Assembly (NCBI GenBank): GCA_030640325.1
Contig: DAOWJM010000024.1
Span: 1 to 6,283, forward strand
DNA from: Dehalococcoidia bacterium
GTDB lineage: Bacteria; Chloroflexota; Dehalococcoidia; Dehalococcoidales; BS750m-G39
Length of the DNA: 6,283 nt
Reading direction: 5' to 3'
The notes under the pieces: model-generated
Told to the model about the DNA's origin: nothing
The model's input: the letters and a program-made list of their open reading frames with translations, nothing else
Database searches by the model: none
Program-made: the position numbers and the translations under genes
Shown here: in pieces, positions 1-5,327 of the stretch
Layout of the letters: every line of letters starts with the position of its first letter
How positions within the stretch are numbered: the first letter of the stretch is position 1

Positions 1-1
1 A

Positions 2-1015
2 ACAGATATATTCATAGACCAGGTTTTTGTTTACACCCGTAAAGGGGAGATAAAGGATTTGCCCAAGGGTTCCACCCCCCTTGATTTTGCTTATCAGGTT
101 CACACTGAGCTGGGACACCATTGCATAGGAGCTAAGGTGAACGGCAAGCTGGTGCCACTCAGTTATCAGCTCAATAATGGTGATGTAGTAGAGATTGTAT
201 CATCTAAGAGGGCTAAAGCACCGAGCCGAGATTGGCTGAACCCGCACCTGGGCTATACCAAAACATCTCATGCCAGGGAAAAGATACGGCAGTGGTTTAA
301 GCGGCAGGAACGGGCAGAGAATATTGAGCGAGGTCGGGAGCTTCTGGAAAAGGAGATGAGGCATCTGGGGATAAGACCCAGCGAGCGGGAGGAGCTAGCT
401 AAGCTGTTCAAATATGATAGTCTGGATGATTTTCTGGCAGCTATTGGCTATGGCGGCGTTTCCACTCATCAGATTGCCTTGAAGCTATCCGCCCAGCAGG
501 AGCAACCTCCAGTAAAGGCGGAAGTGGCTCCACCCGAGCCACCAGAATCGGCTATCCGGGTGCTGGGGATGGGGGATTTAGTTACCCATTTAGCCCAGTG
601 TTGCCGCCCTTTGCCCGGGGATAAGATTATTGGCTATGTCACTCGCAGTCGGGGGGTGACCATTCACCGCCAGGATTGCTACAGTGTGGTTCATGAGGAT
701 GAGAAGGAGCGATTGATTGCGGTGGAGTGGGGGCAGACCGATTCCCTATATCCGGTTAATATTCAGGTTGAAGCCTGGGACAGGGTGGGGCTCATCCGTG
801 ACATTACCACTATTGTTGCTGAGGAGGGGGTTAACATTGCTTCGGTAAGCTCAGTTCACCATGATGACAATAGTGTTTCCGAAAATTTTACCTTGCAAAC
901 CAAGGACCTAGCTCAGCTAAGTCGGCTCATGGCAAAAATCGATGGCATTCGAGGGGTGATAGGTGTTTCCAGGGTTGGAGACGAAGCAACTATAAAACCA
1001 AAACCCTCAGCCTAA
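2..1015 (+). CDS. relA: Rel/SpoT-family (p)ppGpp synthetase/hydrolase, C-terminal regulatory half (5' partial)
   Basis: The reading frame is open from base 2, so the gene enters from outside the window; 337 codons are present out of roughly 720-740 usual for long RSH proteins. The catalytic HD-hydrolase and synthetase domains would lie upstream and are not visible. What is seen, in order: a TGS domain (DIFIDQVFVYTRKGEIKDLP then KGSTPLDFAYQVHTELGH), a charged helical segment, a zinc-finger-like domain with the CC pair encoded at 599-604 and HRQDC at 665-679, and a C-terminal ACT domain from about 750 (VEAWDRVGLIRDITTIVAEE). In this family these domains sense the ribosome and uncharged tRNA and control synthesis and breakdown of the alarmone (p)ppGpp in the cytoplasm. 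The TTG at 59 encodes an internal conserved leucine and is not the start. Whether the enzyme is a bifunctional Rel/SpoT or a synthetase-only RelA cannot be told without the N-terminal half. The stop codon overlaps the rpsT ribosome binding site. Confidence 0.96.
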   Translation, partial: TDIFIDQVFVYTRKGEIKDLPKGSTPLDFAYQVHTELGHHCIGAKVNGKLVPLSYQLNNGDVVEIVSSKRAKAPSRDWLNPHLGYTKTSHAREKIRQWFKRQERAENIERGRELLEKEMRHLGIRPSEREELAKLFKYDSLDDFLAAIGYGGVSTHQIALKLSAQQEQPPVKAEVAPPEPPESAIRVLGMGDLVTHLAQCCRPLPGDKIIGYVTRSRGVTIHRQDCYSVVHEDEKERLIAVEWGQTDSLYPVNIQVEAWDRVGLIRDITTIVAEEGVNIASVSSVHHDDNSVSENFTLQTKDLAQLSRLMAKIDGIRGVIGVSRVGDEATIKPKPSA

Positions 1016-1020
1016 GGAGG
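1014..1020 (+). promoter_or_regulatory. Strong ribosome binding site of rpsT (AAGGAGG)
   Basis: AAGGAGG lies six bases before the TTG at 1027 and shares its first two bases with the rel TAA stop. A TAG at 1021-1023, in the rpsT frame, closes off any upstream start. The next in-frame ATG (1264) would discard most of the protein, so this site fixes the TTG as the start. The overlap with the rel stop suggests translational coupling; that part is inference. Confidence 0.85.
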
Positions 1021-1026
1021 TAGATA

Positions 1027-1383
1027 TTGCCAGTTAGTAAATCGGCTCAAAAACAGGTGCGTGTAACTGAAAGAAGAAGACTCAGAAATAAGCCTATTCG
1101 TAGTCTGTGTAAGAGCAATATAACTAAGGCGGAGAGGCTTATTTTCCGGGGCGAGCTTGAGGCGGCTCGGGAAGCGGTGGTGGTTGCCATCAGCTCTTTA
1201 GATAAAGCAGCTGAAAAGGGGATTATCCACCCCAATAATGCCGCCCGCCGCAAATCACGATTGATGAAGAAGCTAAATGAAGCCCAAGCCTTGGCTTTGG
1301 CTGAAACCGAGCCGAAGGCGGCTGAGAGTGAGCCGGAGGCGGCTGAACAACCCTCCCAGGAAGAACTTGACTCAGGAGGGTAA
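1027..1383 (+). CDS. rpsT: 30S ribosomal protein S20, with acidic C-terminal extension
   Basis: The product is a primary 16S rRNA-binding protein of the small ribosomal subunit. It is recognised by the basic N-terminus (SKSAQKQVRVTERRRLRNK), the central helix (GELEAAREAVVVAISSLDKAAEKG) and the family signature IIHPNNAARRKSRLMKKLN. Bacterial S20 is usually about 85-95 residues; this one has 118. The surplus is a Glu/Ala/Pro-rich acidic tail from about residue 91, built partly from a 7-residue repeat (AETEPKA, AESEPEA) and unlike the very basic core. The start is TTG, supported by AAGGAGG at six bases and an in-frame stop just upstream; E. coli rpsT also starts with UUG, which is known to matter for its autoregulation. 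It lies 11 bases after rel and probably shares its transcript. No promoter or terminator is visible on either side. Confidence 0.95.
   Translation: MPVSKSAQKQVRVTERRRLRNKPIRSLCKSNITKAERLIFRGELEAAREAVVVAISSLDKAAEKGIIHPNNAARRKSRLMKKLNEAQALALAETEPKAAESEPEAAEQPSQEELDSGG
1300..1341 (+). repeat. Two tandem 21-base units in the S20 tail
   Basis: Bases 1300-1320 and 1321-1341 are adjacent direct copies matching at 17 of 21 positions. They keep the reading frame and encode AETEPKA and AESEPEA. This suggests the tail grew by tandem duplication. Confidence 0.75.
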
Positions 1384-1422
1384 AGGGGTTTATGCTCCGA
1401 AGGATGTCATGAAGGGGAGGCC

Positions 1423-1992
1423 ATGATTTTATCTCAGTTTCAGACTGTAGGTCATGACCTGTTTACCAAGGGGCTTGTCTCCTCCCATAGTGGGAATCTG
1501 AGTATCAGGCTGGGAGAGCGTATCATCATTACCCGCCGCACCAGCAGGCTGGGCTGTTTGCAGGAGCATGATTTAATAGAGACTGGAATAAACAAAAATG
1601 ACCGCAATACGCCGCTGGCGTCAATAGAGTTAGCTGTCCATCGTGCTATTTATAGGGAAACCCCGGCATTAGCCATTGTTCATGCCCACCCACCTCATGC
1701 TGTTGCCCTGTCACTAACTGAAACCGAGATTGTGCCCAGTGATACTGAAGGTCTGTCTATAGTGGAGCGGGTCCCTGTCCTGGGTTGGCATATGAAGGTG
1801 AAAGCCGGGGGTCTGGCTGATATAATTGCTCAGGCATTAAAGCAACACAGGATTATCATGGTTCATGGTCATGGCAGCTTTGCCATTGGTCAACTTCTTG
1901 AGGAAGCCCATAATTGCACTGCCACTCTGGAGGAAAGCTGCCAGGTCATTTGCTTATTGAAGTCGTTGCAAGTGAGTCCAGCCGAAAAATAG
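1423..1992 (+). CDS. Class II aldolase/adducin family protein (L-fuculose-phosphate-aldolase-like)
   Basis: A 189-residue protein with the small single-domain fold of zinc-dependent class II aldolases such as FucA. Visible motifs are the N-terminal SHSGNLSIR (21-29), which matches the SGGN phosphate-binding loop; ITRRTSRLG, equivalent to the T-x-T-G-T loop; E69, at the position of the catalytic glutamate; H87 and H89 (VHAH), at the first two zinc ligands; and H150 in VHGHGSFAIG, at the third. All metal and acid/base positions are therefore kept. The family NHG motif reads GHG here, so the natural substrate may not be fuculose phosphate and cannot be assigned. The ATG is the first possible start in frame after the rpsT stop, with a GGGGAGG-type site just before it at a rather short spacing. 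It sits 39 bases after rpsT and is probably co-transcribed. Confidence 0.88.
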   Translation: MILSQFQTVGHDLFTKGLVSSHSGNLSIRLGERIIITRRTSRLGCLQEHDLIETGINKNDRNTPLASIELAVHRAIYRETPALAIVHAHPPHAVALSLTETEIVPSDTEGLSIVERVPVLGWHMKVKAGGLADIIAQALKQHRIIMVHGHGSFAIGQLLEEAHNCTATLEESCQVICLLKSLQVSPAEK

Positions 1993-1993
1993 C

Positions 1994-2902
1994 TTATCTT
2001 TTATAGGCCGGGGTGCACCAATCGAGGTATTTTGGGTTATTGCCTCGTATTACCTCAGAGTAAAGCTGCTGTAACCTCTTTGTTATTTCGCCAATTTCGC
2101 CGTTGCCTATCTTGCGGTGGTCTATTTCAGCTATCGGGGTTATGTGAGCGGCGGTGCCAGTGAAGAAGCATTCTTCAGCAATATAAAGCTCGCTACGGTC
2201 AATCTGTCTCTCTATCGTTTCTATGCCCAGCTCTTTTTGCGCCAGTTTTATTACTGTATCGCGAGTAATTCCCATGAGAAAACTATCGTAACTGGCTGGC
2301 GTGACCAGTTTGCCATCTGTAACCAGGAAAATATTCTCACCACTTCCTTCGGAGACATGACCATCTGAGGTAAACATAATCGCCTCGTCAAAGCCATTCT
2401 CAATGGCTTCTGATTTGGCTAAGGCATTATTGATATAAAGCCCGGTAATCTTAGCCCTGGGGGTTTCCTCAGGGCGCCGCCAGGAAGAGATGCCACACCT
2501 AGCCTTGTCTACATCGAGGTATGGTCCCCAAGGGATAACAAAAGCTAAGAAATCGTCTTCTACATCATGAAGGCGGACGCCCAGACGCTCAGCGCTCTTG
2601 TAAGCCAGGGGGCGGACATATATATCTTCTTCAAAGCGGCACATTTCCACCAGCTTAACCGTTATCTGACATAGCTCATCTATGGTGTAAGGCAGGGCAA
2701 TCTTTAAGATGCGGCAGCCATTGTGCAGCCGTTCATAATGCTCTTTGAGACGGAAGAGGTAAATCTGCTTCTGCTCGCTGTTCCAGTTGCCCCTGATGCC
2801 CTCAAAGATGGCAGTGCCGTAGTGAAAAGCGTTGGTCATAACCCCTATCTTGGCTTCAGATAGGGGGACAAACTGCTTATGAAAATAGGCATAAGAAGGC
2901 AT
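1994..2902 (-). CDS. ilvE: Branched-chain amino acid aminotransferase (class IV PLP enzyme)
   Basis: A 302-residue protein of normal BCAT length. It catalyses the reversible, PLP-dependent transfer of an amino group between glutamate and the 2-oxo acids of leucine, isoleucine and valine in the cytoplasm. Visible features are FHYGTAIFEGIRG (26-38), the phosphate-binding arginine R58 in YERLHNGCR, YVRPLAYKSAERLG (95-108), the PLP Schiff-base lysine K151 in PRAKITGLYINNALAKSEA, Y156, the VSEGSGENIFLV block (183-194) with E185, and the C-terminal FTGTAAHITPI cofactor loop. This combination favours BCAT over D-amino-acid transaminase or aminodeoxychorismate lyase. The ATG is preceded by AAGGAG at seven bases. 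It has its own promoter, so it need not depend on the upstream mscS gene. Its TAA stop lies one base from the stop of the convergent aldolase gene. Confidence 0.93.
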   Translation of the reverse strand: MPSYAYFHKQFVPLSEAKIGVMTNAFHYGTAIFEGIRGNWNSEQKQIYLFRLKEHYERLHNGCRILKIALPYTIDELCQITVKLVEMCRFEEDIYVRPLAYKSAERLGVRLHDVEDDFLAFVIPWGPYLDVDKARCGISSWRRPEETPRAKITGLYINNALAKSEAIENGFDEAIMFTSDGHVSEGSGENIFLVTDGKLVTPASYDSFLMGITRDTVIKLAQKELGIETIERQIDRSELYIAEECFFTGTAAHITPIAEIDHRKIGNGEIGEITKRLQQLYSEVIRGNNPKYLDWCTPAYKR

Positions 2903-2909
2903 GGGAAAT

Positions 2910-2959
2910 CTCCTTTTTTAGATAGGGTCTATTATAGCCATTGCTTGGATAGAAAACAA
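2910..2959 (-). promoter_or_regulatory. ilvE promoter and ribosome binding site
   Basis: On the minus strand there is a perfect TATAAT (+ strand 2931-2936) and, 17 bases upstream, TTGTTT (2954-2959) as a partial -35 box. AAGGAG (2910-2915) lies seven bases from the ATG. The predicted leader is only about 20 bases, which leaves no room for an attenuator or riboswitch. The -10 and RBS are strong by eye; the -35 is weak. Confidence 0.65.
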
Positions 2960-2968
2960 GCACATTTA

Positions 2969-4153
2969 TTAACTGAGCTTGGCTCCACAACGGGAGCAGA
3001 ATTTACTCCCGGGAGGGTTGACCTGGGAGCAAGCCCCACAGGTTAGCCCTGTATCTGCTGAACTTTCACCCATATAAAGCTTGACGTGAGGCCAGGGGAT
3101 TTCTATCCCTTCCTCATCAAAGACCCTCTTGATTCTTCTCCTCAGTTCACCCATAACATCCCACTGTGACATAGGTTGGGTTTCGCCTACAACTTTGATG
3201 ATAATTCCTGAATCGCCAAATTCATTTACCCGGAGAAGCCAGGGTGTTTTTGAGATTAGTTGCGGTTCCCACTTGGGCTCCTCAGCCATTTCCTCCCATA
3301 TTTTTCTGATTATTGACATTACCCTGTCAAGGTCTTCTTTATAGGCGACACTGATATTCAGATGAGCTCTAGACCACGTCCTTGTATAGTTGCTAGCCAC
3401 CCTGATTTCGCCGTTGGGGACAACATGAAGAATGCCATCCAAGTCTCGGAGCAGAGTCCTCCTGAGGTTAAGCTCTTCCACTCCGCCAGTTATATCGGCA
3501 GCTTTGACGACATCACCCACATTATACTGGTCCTCGACCATAATAAAGAAGCCAGCCAGTATATCTCTTATCAAGCTTTGAGCGCCAAAGCCTATGGCTA
3601 TGCCTATAACTCCTGCTCCGGCTAGGAGGGGGGTAATATCTATCCCCACCTCGGAAAGGACCATAAAAATGGCAACTATAGCTATAAATATCCCAATAGT
3701 ATGAGTGATGACGCTGCTTAACGTTTTTGACCTCTTGGCTAAATACGCCTTGGCACGGCGCCCCTTGCCCGTTACTGTGATTGACCTCTCCACTATTCTG
3801 GGTATTACTACCTTGGCTATCTTATAGGTCAGATATGAAAGGAGAATGATGACCAGAATACGAATGCCATGCGCCAGAAGCCAGCCACCTACCACTTCCA
3901 GAGCCGGGGTGATATCCACGCCGAAGCGTGAGACGACAACCGCAGCTATAGCTAGGGCAAGGAGCACACCGCCGATACCTATAATGACCCAGGTTACCAC
4001 CCTCTGAGTGCCTTTCAGTTGCTCCTGCCACTGCTTGGGCACTAACTTTTCCATCGCCCGGGGAGCCCAGCGCTTGAGAAGAAAGAACAGAACAAGCCCC
4101 GCCACAACGGCAATTAATATCCATACGCCGTTAGTAATGAACCATTCCCACAT
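2969..4153 (-). CDS. MscS-family mechanosensitive ion channel with C-terminal zinc ribbon
   Basis: A 394-residue membrane protein of the small-conductance mechanosensitive channel family, which opens under membrane tension to release solutes on osmotic downshock. By eye there are membrane segments at about 9-26, 52-75, 93-112 and 148-167. The pore helix follows (LLAGAGVIGIAIGFGAQSLI at 176-195, then RDILAGFFIMVEDQYNVGDVV), and is the clearest family signature. The cytoplasmic beta domain carries VPNGEI (245-250), and the alpha/beta domain ends near residue 360. E. coli MscS has 286 residues and three membrane segments, so this protein has extra N-terminal helices. Its last 25 residues form a four-cysteine zinc ribbon (C372-x2-C375, C386-x2-C389), not part of the core family fold. 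The ATG is preceded by GGAGG at eight bases. About 66 bases separate its stop from ilvE, with no visible terminator. Confidence 0.93.
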   Translation of the reverse strand: MWEWFITNGVWILIAVVAGLVLFFLLKRWAPRAMEKLVPKQWQEQLKGTQRVVTWVIIGIGGVLLALAIAAVVVSRFGVDITPALEVVGGWLLAHGIRILVIILLSYLTYKIAKVVIPRIVERSITVTGKGRRAKAYLAKRSKTLSSVITHTIGIFIAIVAIFMVLSEVGIDITPLLAGAGVIGIAIGFGAQSLIRDILAGFFIMVEDQYNVGDVVKAADITGGVEELNLRRTLLRDLDGILHVVPNGEIRVASNYTRTWSRAHLNISVAYKEDLDRVMSIIRKIWEEMAEEPKWEPQLISKTPWLLRVNEFGDSGIIIKVVGETQPMSQWDVMGELRRRIKRVFDEEGIEIPWPHVKLYMGESSADTGLTCGACSQVNPPGSKFCSRCGAKLS

Positions 4154-4161
4154 AGCGACCG

Positions 4162-4211
4162 CCTCCTCAAAACAACTGGCTATATTATACCACAGTATAG
4201 CTTTATGAGAA
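4162..4211 (-). promoter_or_regulatory. Extended -10 promoter and RBS of the mscS-like gene
   Basis: The minus strand shows TGG followed by TATAAT (+ strand 4184-4189), a perfect extended -10 element. A weak -35 candidate TTCTCA (4206-4211) lies 16 bases upstream. GGAGG at 4162-4166 is eight bases before the ATG. It points away from the repeat region and diverges from the gene at 4611. Confidence 0.65.
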
Positions 4212-4212
4212 C

Positions 4213-4250
4213 GCTGGACTCAAATTGGGCTAAGTGGTATATATTAGGGT
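4213..4250 (+). repeat. Direct repeat, copy 1 (orphan promoter-like)
   Basis: This is the first of two direct copies; the second is at 4554-4590. Twenty consecutive bases are identical (4222-4241 and 4563-4582) and the flanks differ by a few substitutions and one gap. Read rightward, this copy has TGGACT (4215-4220), a 17-base spacer and TGG-TATATA (4238-4243), the shape of an extended -10 promoter. No gene starts just behind it; it would fire into the inverted-repeat element. Confidence 0.75.
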
Positions 4251-4325
4251 AACATAACCGATTCCAGAAGATAAGCGGTGAGAAGAGACTGCTGGATATG
4301 GGGTAATTTAACCCTATCCCCTTTA

Positions 4326-4386
4326 TCCCCTTCCCCTTGATAAGGGGAAGGGGAGGATGATTTCTTTAGAGGGGCACAGCCCCTCT
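4326..4386. repeat. Two hairpins in the left arm
   Basis: The first hairpin pairs TCCCCTTCCCCTT (4326-4338) with AAGGGGAAGGGGA (4342-4354) around the loop GAT, 13 perfect pairs. The second pairs AGAGGGGC (4368-4375) with GCCCCTCT (4379-4386) around ACA, eight perfect pairs. Neither is followed by a run of T, so they are not ordinary intrinsic terminators. Confidence 0.8.
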
Positions 4387-4451
4387 TAAACTCCCCTCTT
4401 ATATATACAGAATTATTCCCAACCATAAAAGGCAGCTTATTGAGGGTAGCT

Positions 4452-4473
4452 TGAAGGGGCTAATGCCCCTTCA
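4452..4473. repeat. Hairpin in the right arm (inner)
   Basis: TGAAGGGGC (4452-4460) pairs perfectly with GCCCCTTCA (4465-4473) around TAAT. It is the inverted counterpart of the second left-arm hairpin, with different paired bases, so compensating changes have kept the stem. The sequence after it is AT-rich but not a T-run. Confidence 0.8.
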
Positions 4474-4485
4474 CAAAATAATCAT

Positions 4486-4513
4486 TCCCCCTCTCCTTCG
4501 AAGGAGAGGGGGA
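4486..4513. repeat. Perfect 28-base palindrome in the right arm (outer)
   Basis: The half-site TCCCCCTCTCCTTC (4486-4499) is followed directly by its reverse complement (4500-4513) with no spacer. It is the inverted counterpart of the first left-arm hairpin but with different paired bases and no loop. It could extrude as a cruciform or be a dimer-binding site; neither is shown. Confidence 0.85.
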
Positions 4514-4553
4514 TAAAGGGGGTGAGGTTGATAAAGAATCTATATGCTAGGAG

Positions 4554-4590
4554 GCTAGACTTAAATTGGGCTAAGTGGTATACATTGGGT
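4554..4590 (+). repeat. Direct repeat, copy 2 (carries the promoter of the gene at 4611)
   Basis: This is the second copy of the repeat at 4213-4250, in the same orientation and starting 341 bases later. It ends about 20 bases before the ATG at 4611. The homology stops before the ribosome binding site, so the repeat covers the promoter but not the start of the gene. Confidence 0.75.
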
Positions 4591-4604
4591 GTGAAGCAAA
4601 GGAG
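4556..4604 (+). promoter_or_regulatory. Candidate promoter and RBS of the AT-rich gene at 4611
   Basis: TAGACT (4556-4561) matches the -35 consensus at four of six bases. After a 17-base spacer comes TATACA (4579-4584) preceded by TGG, an extended -10 form. The predicted start of transcription near 4591 leaves a leader of about 20 bases holding AAAGGAG (4598-4604), six bases from the ATG. Confidence 0.5.
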
Positions 4605-4610
4605 TAGACC

Positions 4611-5306
4611 ATGACAAACACTAATTGGGATGAAGAGGCAATAGCCAAAGCTATGAATCGTTCGAATAGAGCAGGTTACTTCGAAACACATATCAAGGAA
4701 CAATTTCAAGAAATAATGGCTCCTTTATTAAAAGGGAAAAAGATTTTATTCTCTGAAGCCCTTATACTGCTATTGATATTCATTCATATTGACTTAATGG
4801 GTTATTTATATACAGGAGACTCCTCGCCACGCAATTCATCCAAGAATGCCGTTAAGTTTATGAGGAAATATCTCGGTAAAGCTGACAAAAGGTATGAGGA
4901 GGTGGGCGGTCTACTATATGACGCTCTTAGACATGGCTACGTTCATTTAGCTACACCCAAAAGGATTGAACTACAAGATGGAAAGATACTAGATTTTTCA
5001 TTTGCTCTCGCTGGACAAAGGCAAGACCATCTTAAGGTAACAAAGAGAGAGGAATTAGAAAGGGCAGGAAGGGTAGAAATCTGCAGATTGAACGTGGATT
5101 TATATATCCTTTATAAAGATTTACTTTCTGCTATGGATAAATATGCTGAAGACATTCGTCATAATCAGGCATTATCAGATACTTTCTGGAAAGCTTTTGA
5201 AACAAGACGGCAGCCCAAAAAAGCAAAAGAGGAAGCTCTTCTGGGTAGAGCGTATATTCGTGAGTCAGACTTTGATTTTGTGAGGAGACAAATATCGAAT
5301 TTATAA
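4611..5306 (+). CDS. Uncharacterised AT-rich protein with a HEPN-like R-H-x3-H motif
   Basis: I do not recognise a named family. The 231-residue product has no signal peptide and looks mostly helical. A hydrophobic stretch (ALILLLIFIHIDLMGYLYTG, 50-69) holds H59 and D61 and reads as a buried helix rather than a membrane anchor. The best block is LLYDALRHGYVHLATPK (101-117). R107-H108-x3-H112 fits the R-(N/H/D)-x(3-5)-H catalytic motif of HEPN-domain RNases, and the spacing after the hydrophobic D-x2-G helix resembles many small HEPN-like proteins of unknown role. The C-terminal third is charged and helical (KRE, RRQPKKAKEE). The ATG has AAAGGAG at six bases. Sampled 60-base lines have about 28-45% GC, against 58% for a line in rel, and AAA, TTA and ATA codons are common, suggesting acquisition. 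No nucleotidyltransferase (MNT) or other antitoxin gene lies next to it in the window. Confidence 0.7.
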   Translation: MTNTNWDEEAIAKAMNRSNRAGYFETHIKEQFQEIMAPLLKGKKILFSEALILLLIFIHIDLMGYLYTGDSSPRNSSKNAVKFMRKYLGKADKRYEEVGGLLYDALRHGYVHLATPKRIELQDGKILDFSFALAGQRQDHLKVTKREELERAGRVEICRLNVDLYILYKDLLSAMDKYAEDIRHNQALSDTFWKAFETRRQPKKAKEEALLGRAYIRESDFDFVRRQISNL

Positions 5307-5327
5307 TCAAATGTGGTTACTTGCTCT

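Larger units (their letters stand above)
4309..4529. mobile_element. MITE-like inverted-repeat element, about 220 bases, non-coding
   Basis: The left arm (about 4309-4398) and the reverse complement of the right arm (about 4440-4529) follow the same plan. Each has a pyrimidine-rich end containing CCCCTTTATCCCC, then a C/G-rich hairpin, an AT-rich spacer with ATGATT, a second hairpin with AGGGGC/GCCCCT-type arms, and a CCCTC block. The two arms are clearly related but diverged, with about 41 AT-rich bases between them. There is no transposase and no open frame of note. The design fits a miniature inverted-repeat element or a pair of REP/BIME-like palindromic units set head to head. Target-site duplications at its immediate ends are not obvious. 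The exact ends are approximate. Confidence 0.6.
4154..4610. other. 457-base intergenic region filled with repeats
   Basis: Between the divergent mscS-like gene and the gene at 4611 there is no credible coding sequence. It holds the mscS promoter, two copies of a direct repeat of about 38 bases (4213 and 4554), and an inverted-repeat element at 4309-4529. The remaining unique stretches, 4251-4308 and 4530-4553, show nothing I recognise. Short open frames here (about 60-75 codons) translate the palindromes into runs such as SPSPYQGEG and are not genes. Confidence 0.8.

Noticed and set aside
59..61. TTG as the start of the rel gene
   Set aside because: The frame is open upstream to base 2 and encodes conserved TGS-domain residues (DIFIDQVFVYTRKG), so this is internal.
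3362..4208. Several open frames within or opposite the mscS-like gene
   Set aside because: They lie in other frames of a well-supported MscS coding sequence and have no family resemblance.
4244..4426. 60-codon minus-strand open frame
   Set aside because: It translates the palindromic left arm (SPSPYQGEG-type text), has no RBS, and is a by-product of repeat composition.
4326..4513. Repeated C/G-rich blocks as a CRISPR array
   Set aside because: The units are inverted, unequal and self-paired, not regularly spaced direct repeats with unique spacers; no cas gene is present.
4326..4513. Hairpins as intrinsic terminators
   Set aside because: None is followed by a T-run on either strand, and no gene ends nearby; both flanking genes begin here.
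4482..4709. 75-codon minus-strand open frame
   Set aside because: It runs antisense from the gene at 4611 into the right-arm palindrome; the protein text resembles no family and the frame lies in the shadow of a better-supported gene.
4758..4817. Hydrophobic stretch of the AT-rich protein as a membrane segment
   Set aside because: It contains H59 and D61 and is followed by a G-Y-L-Y-T-G turn; it fits a buried helix of a soluble helical domain better.
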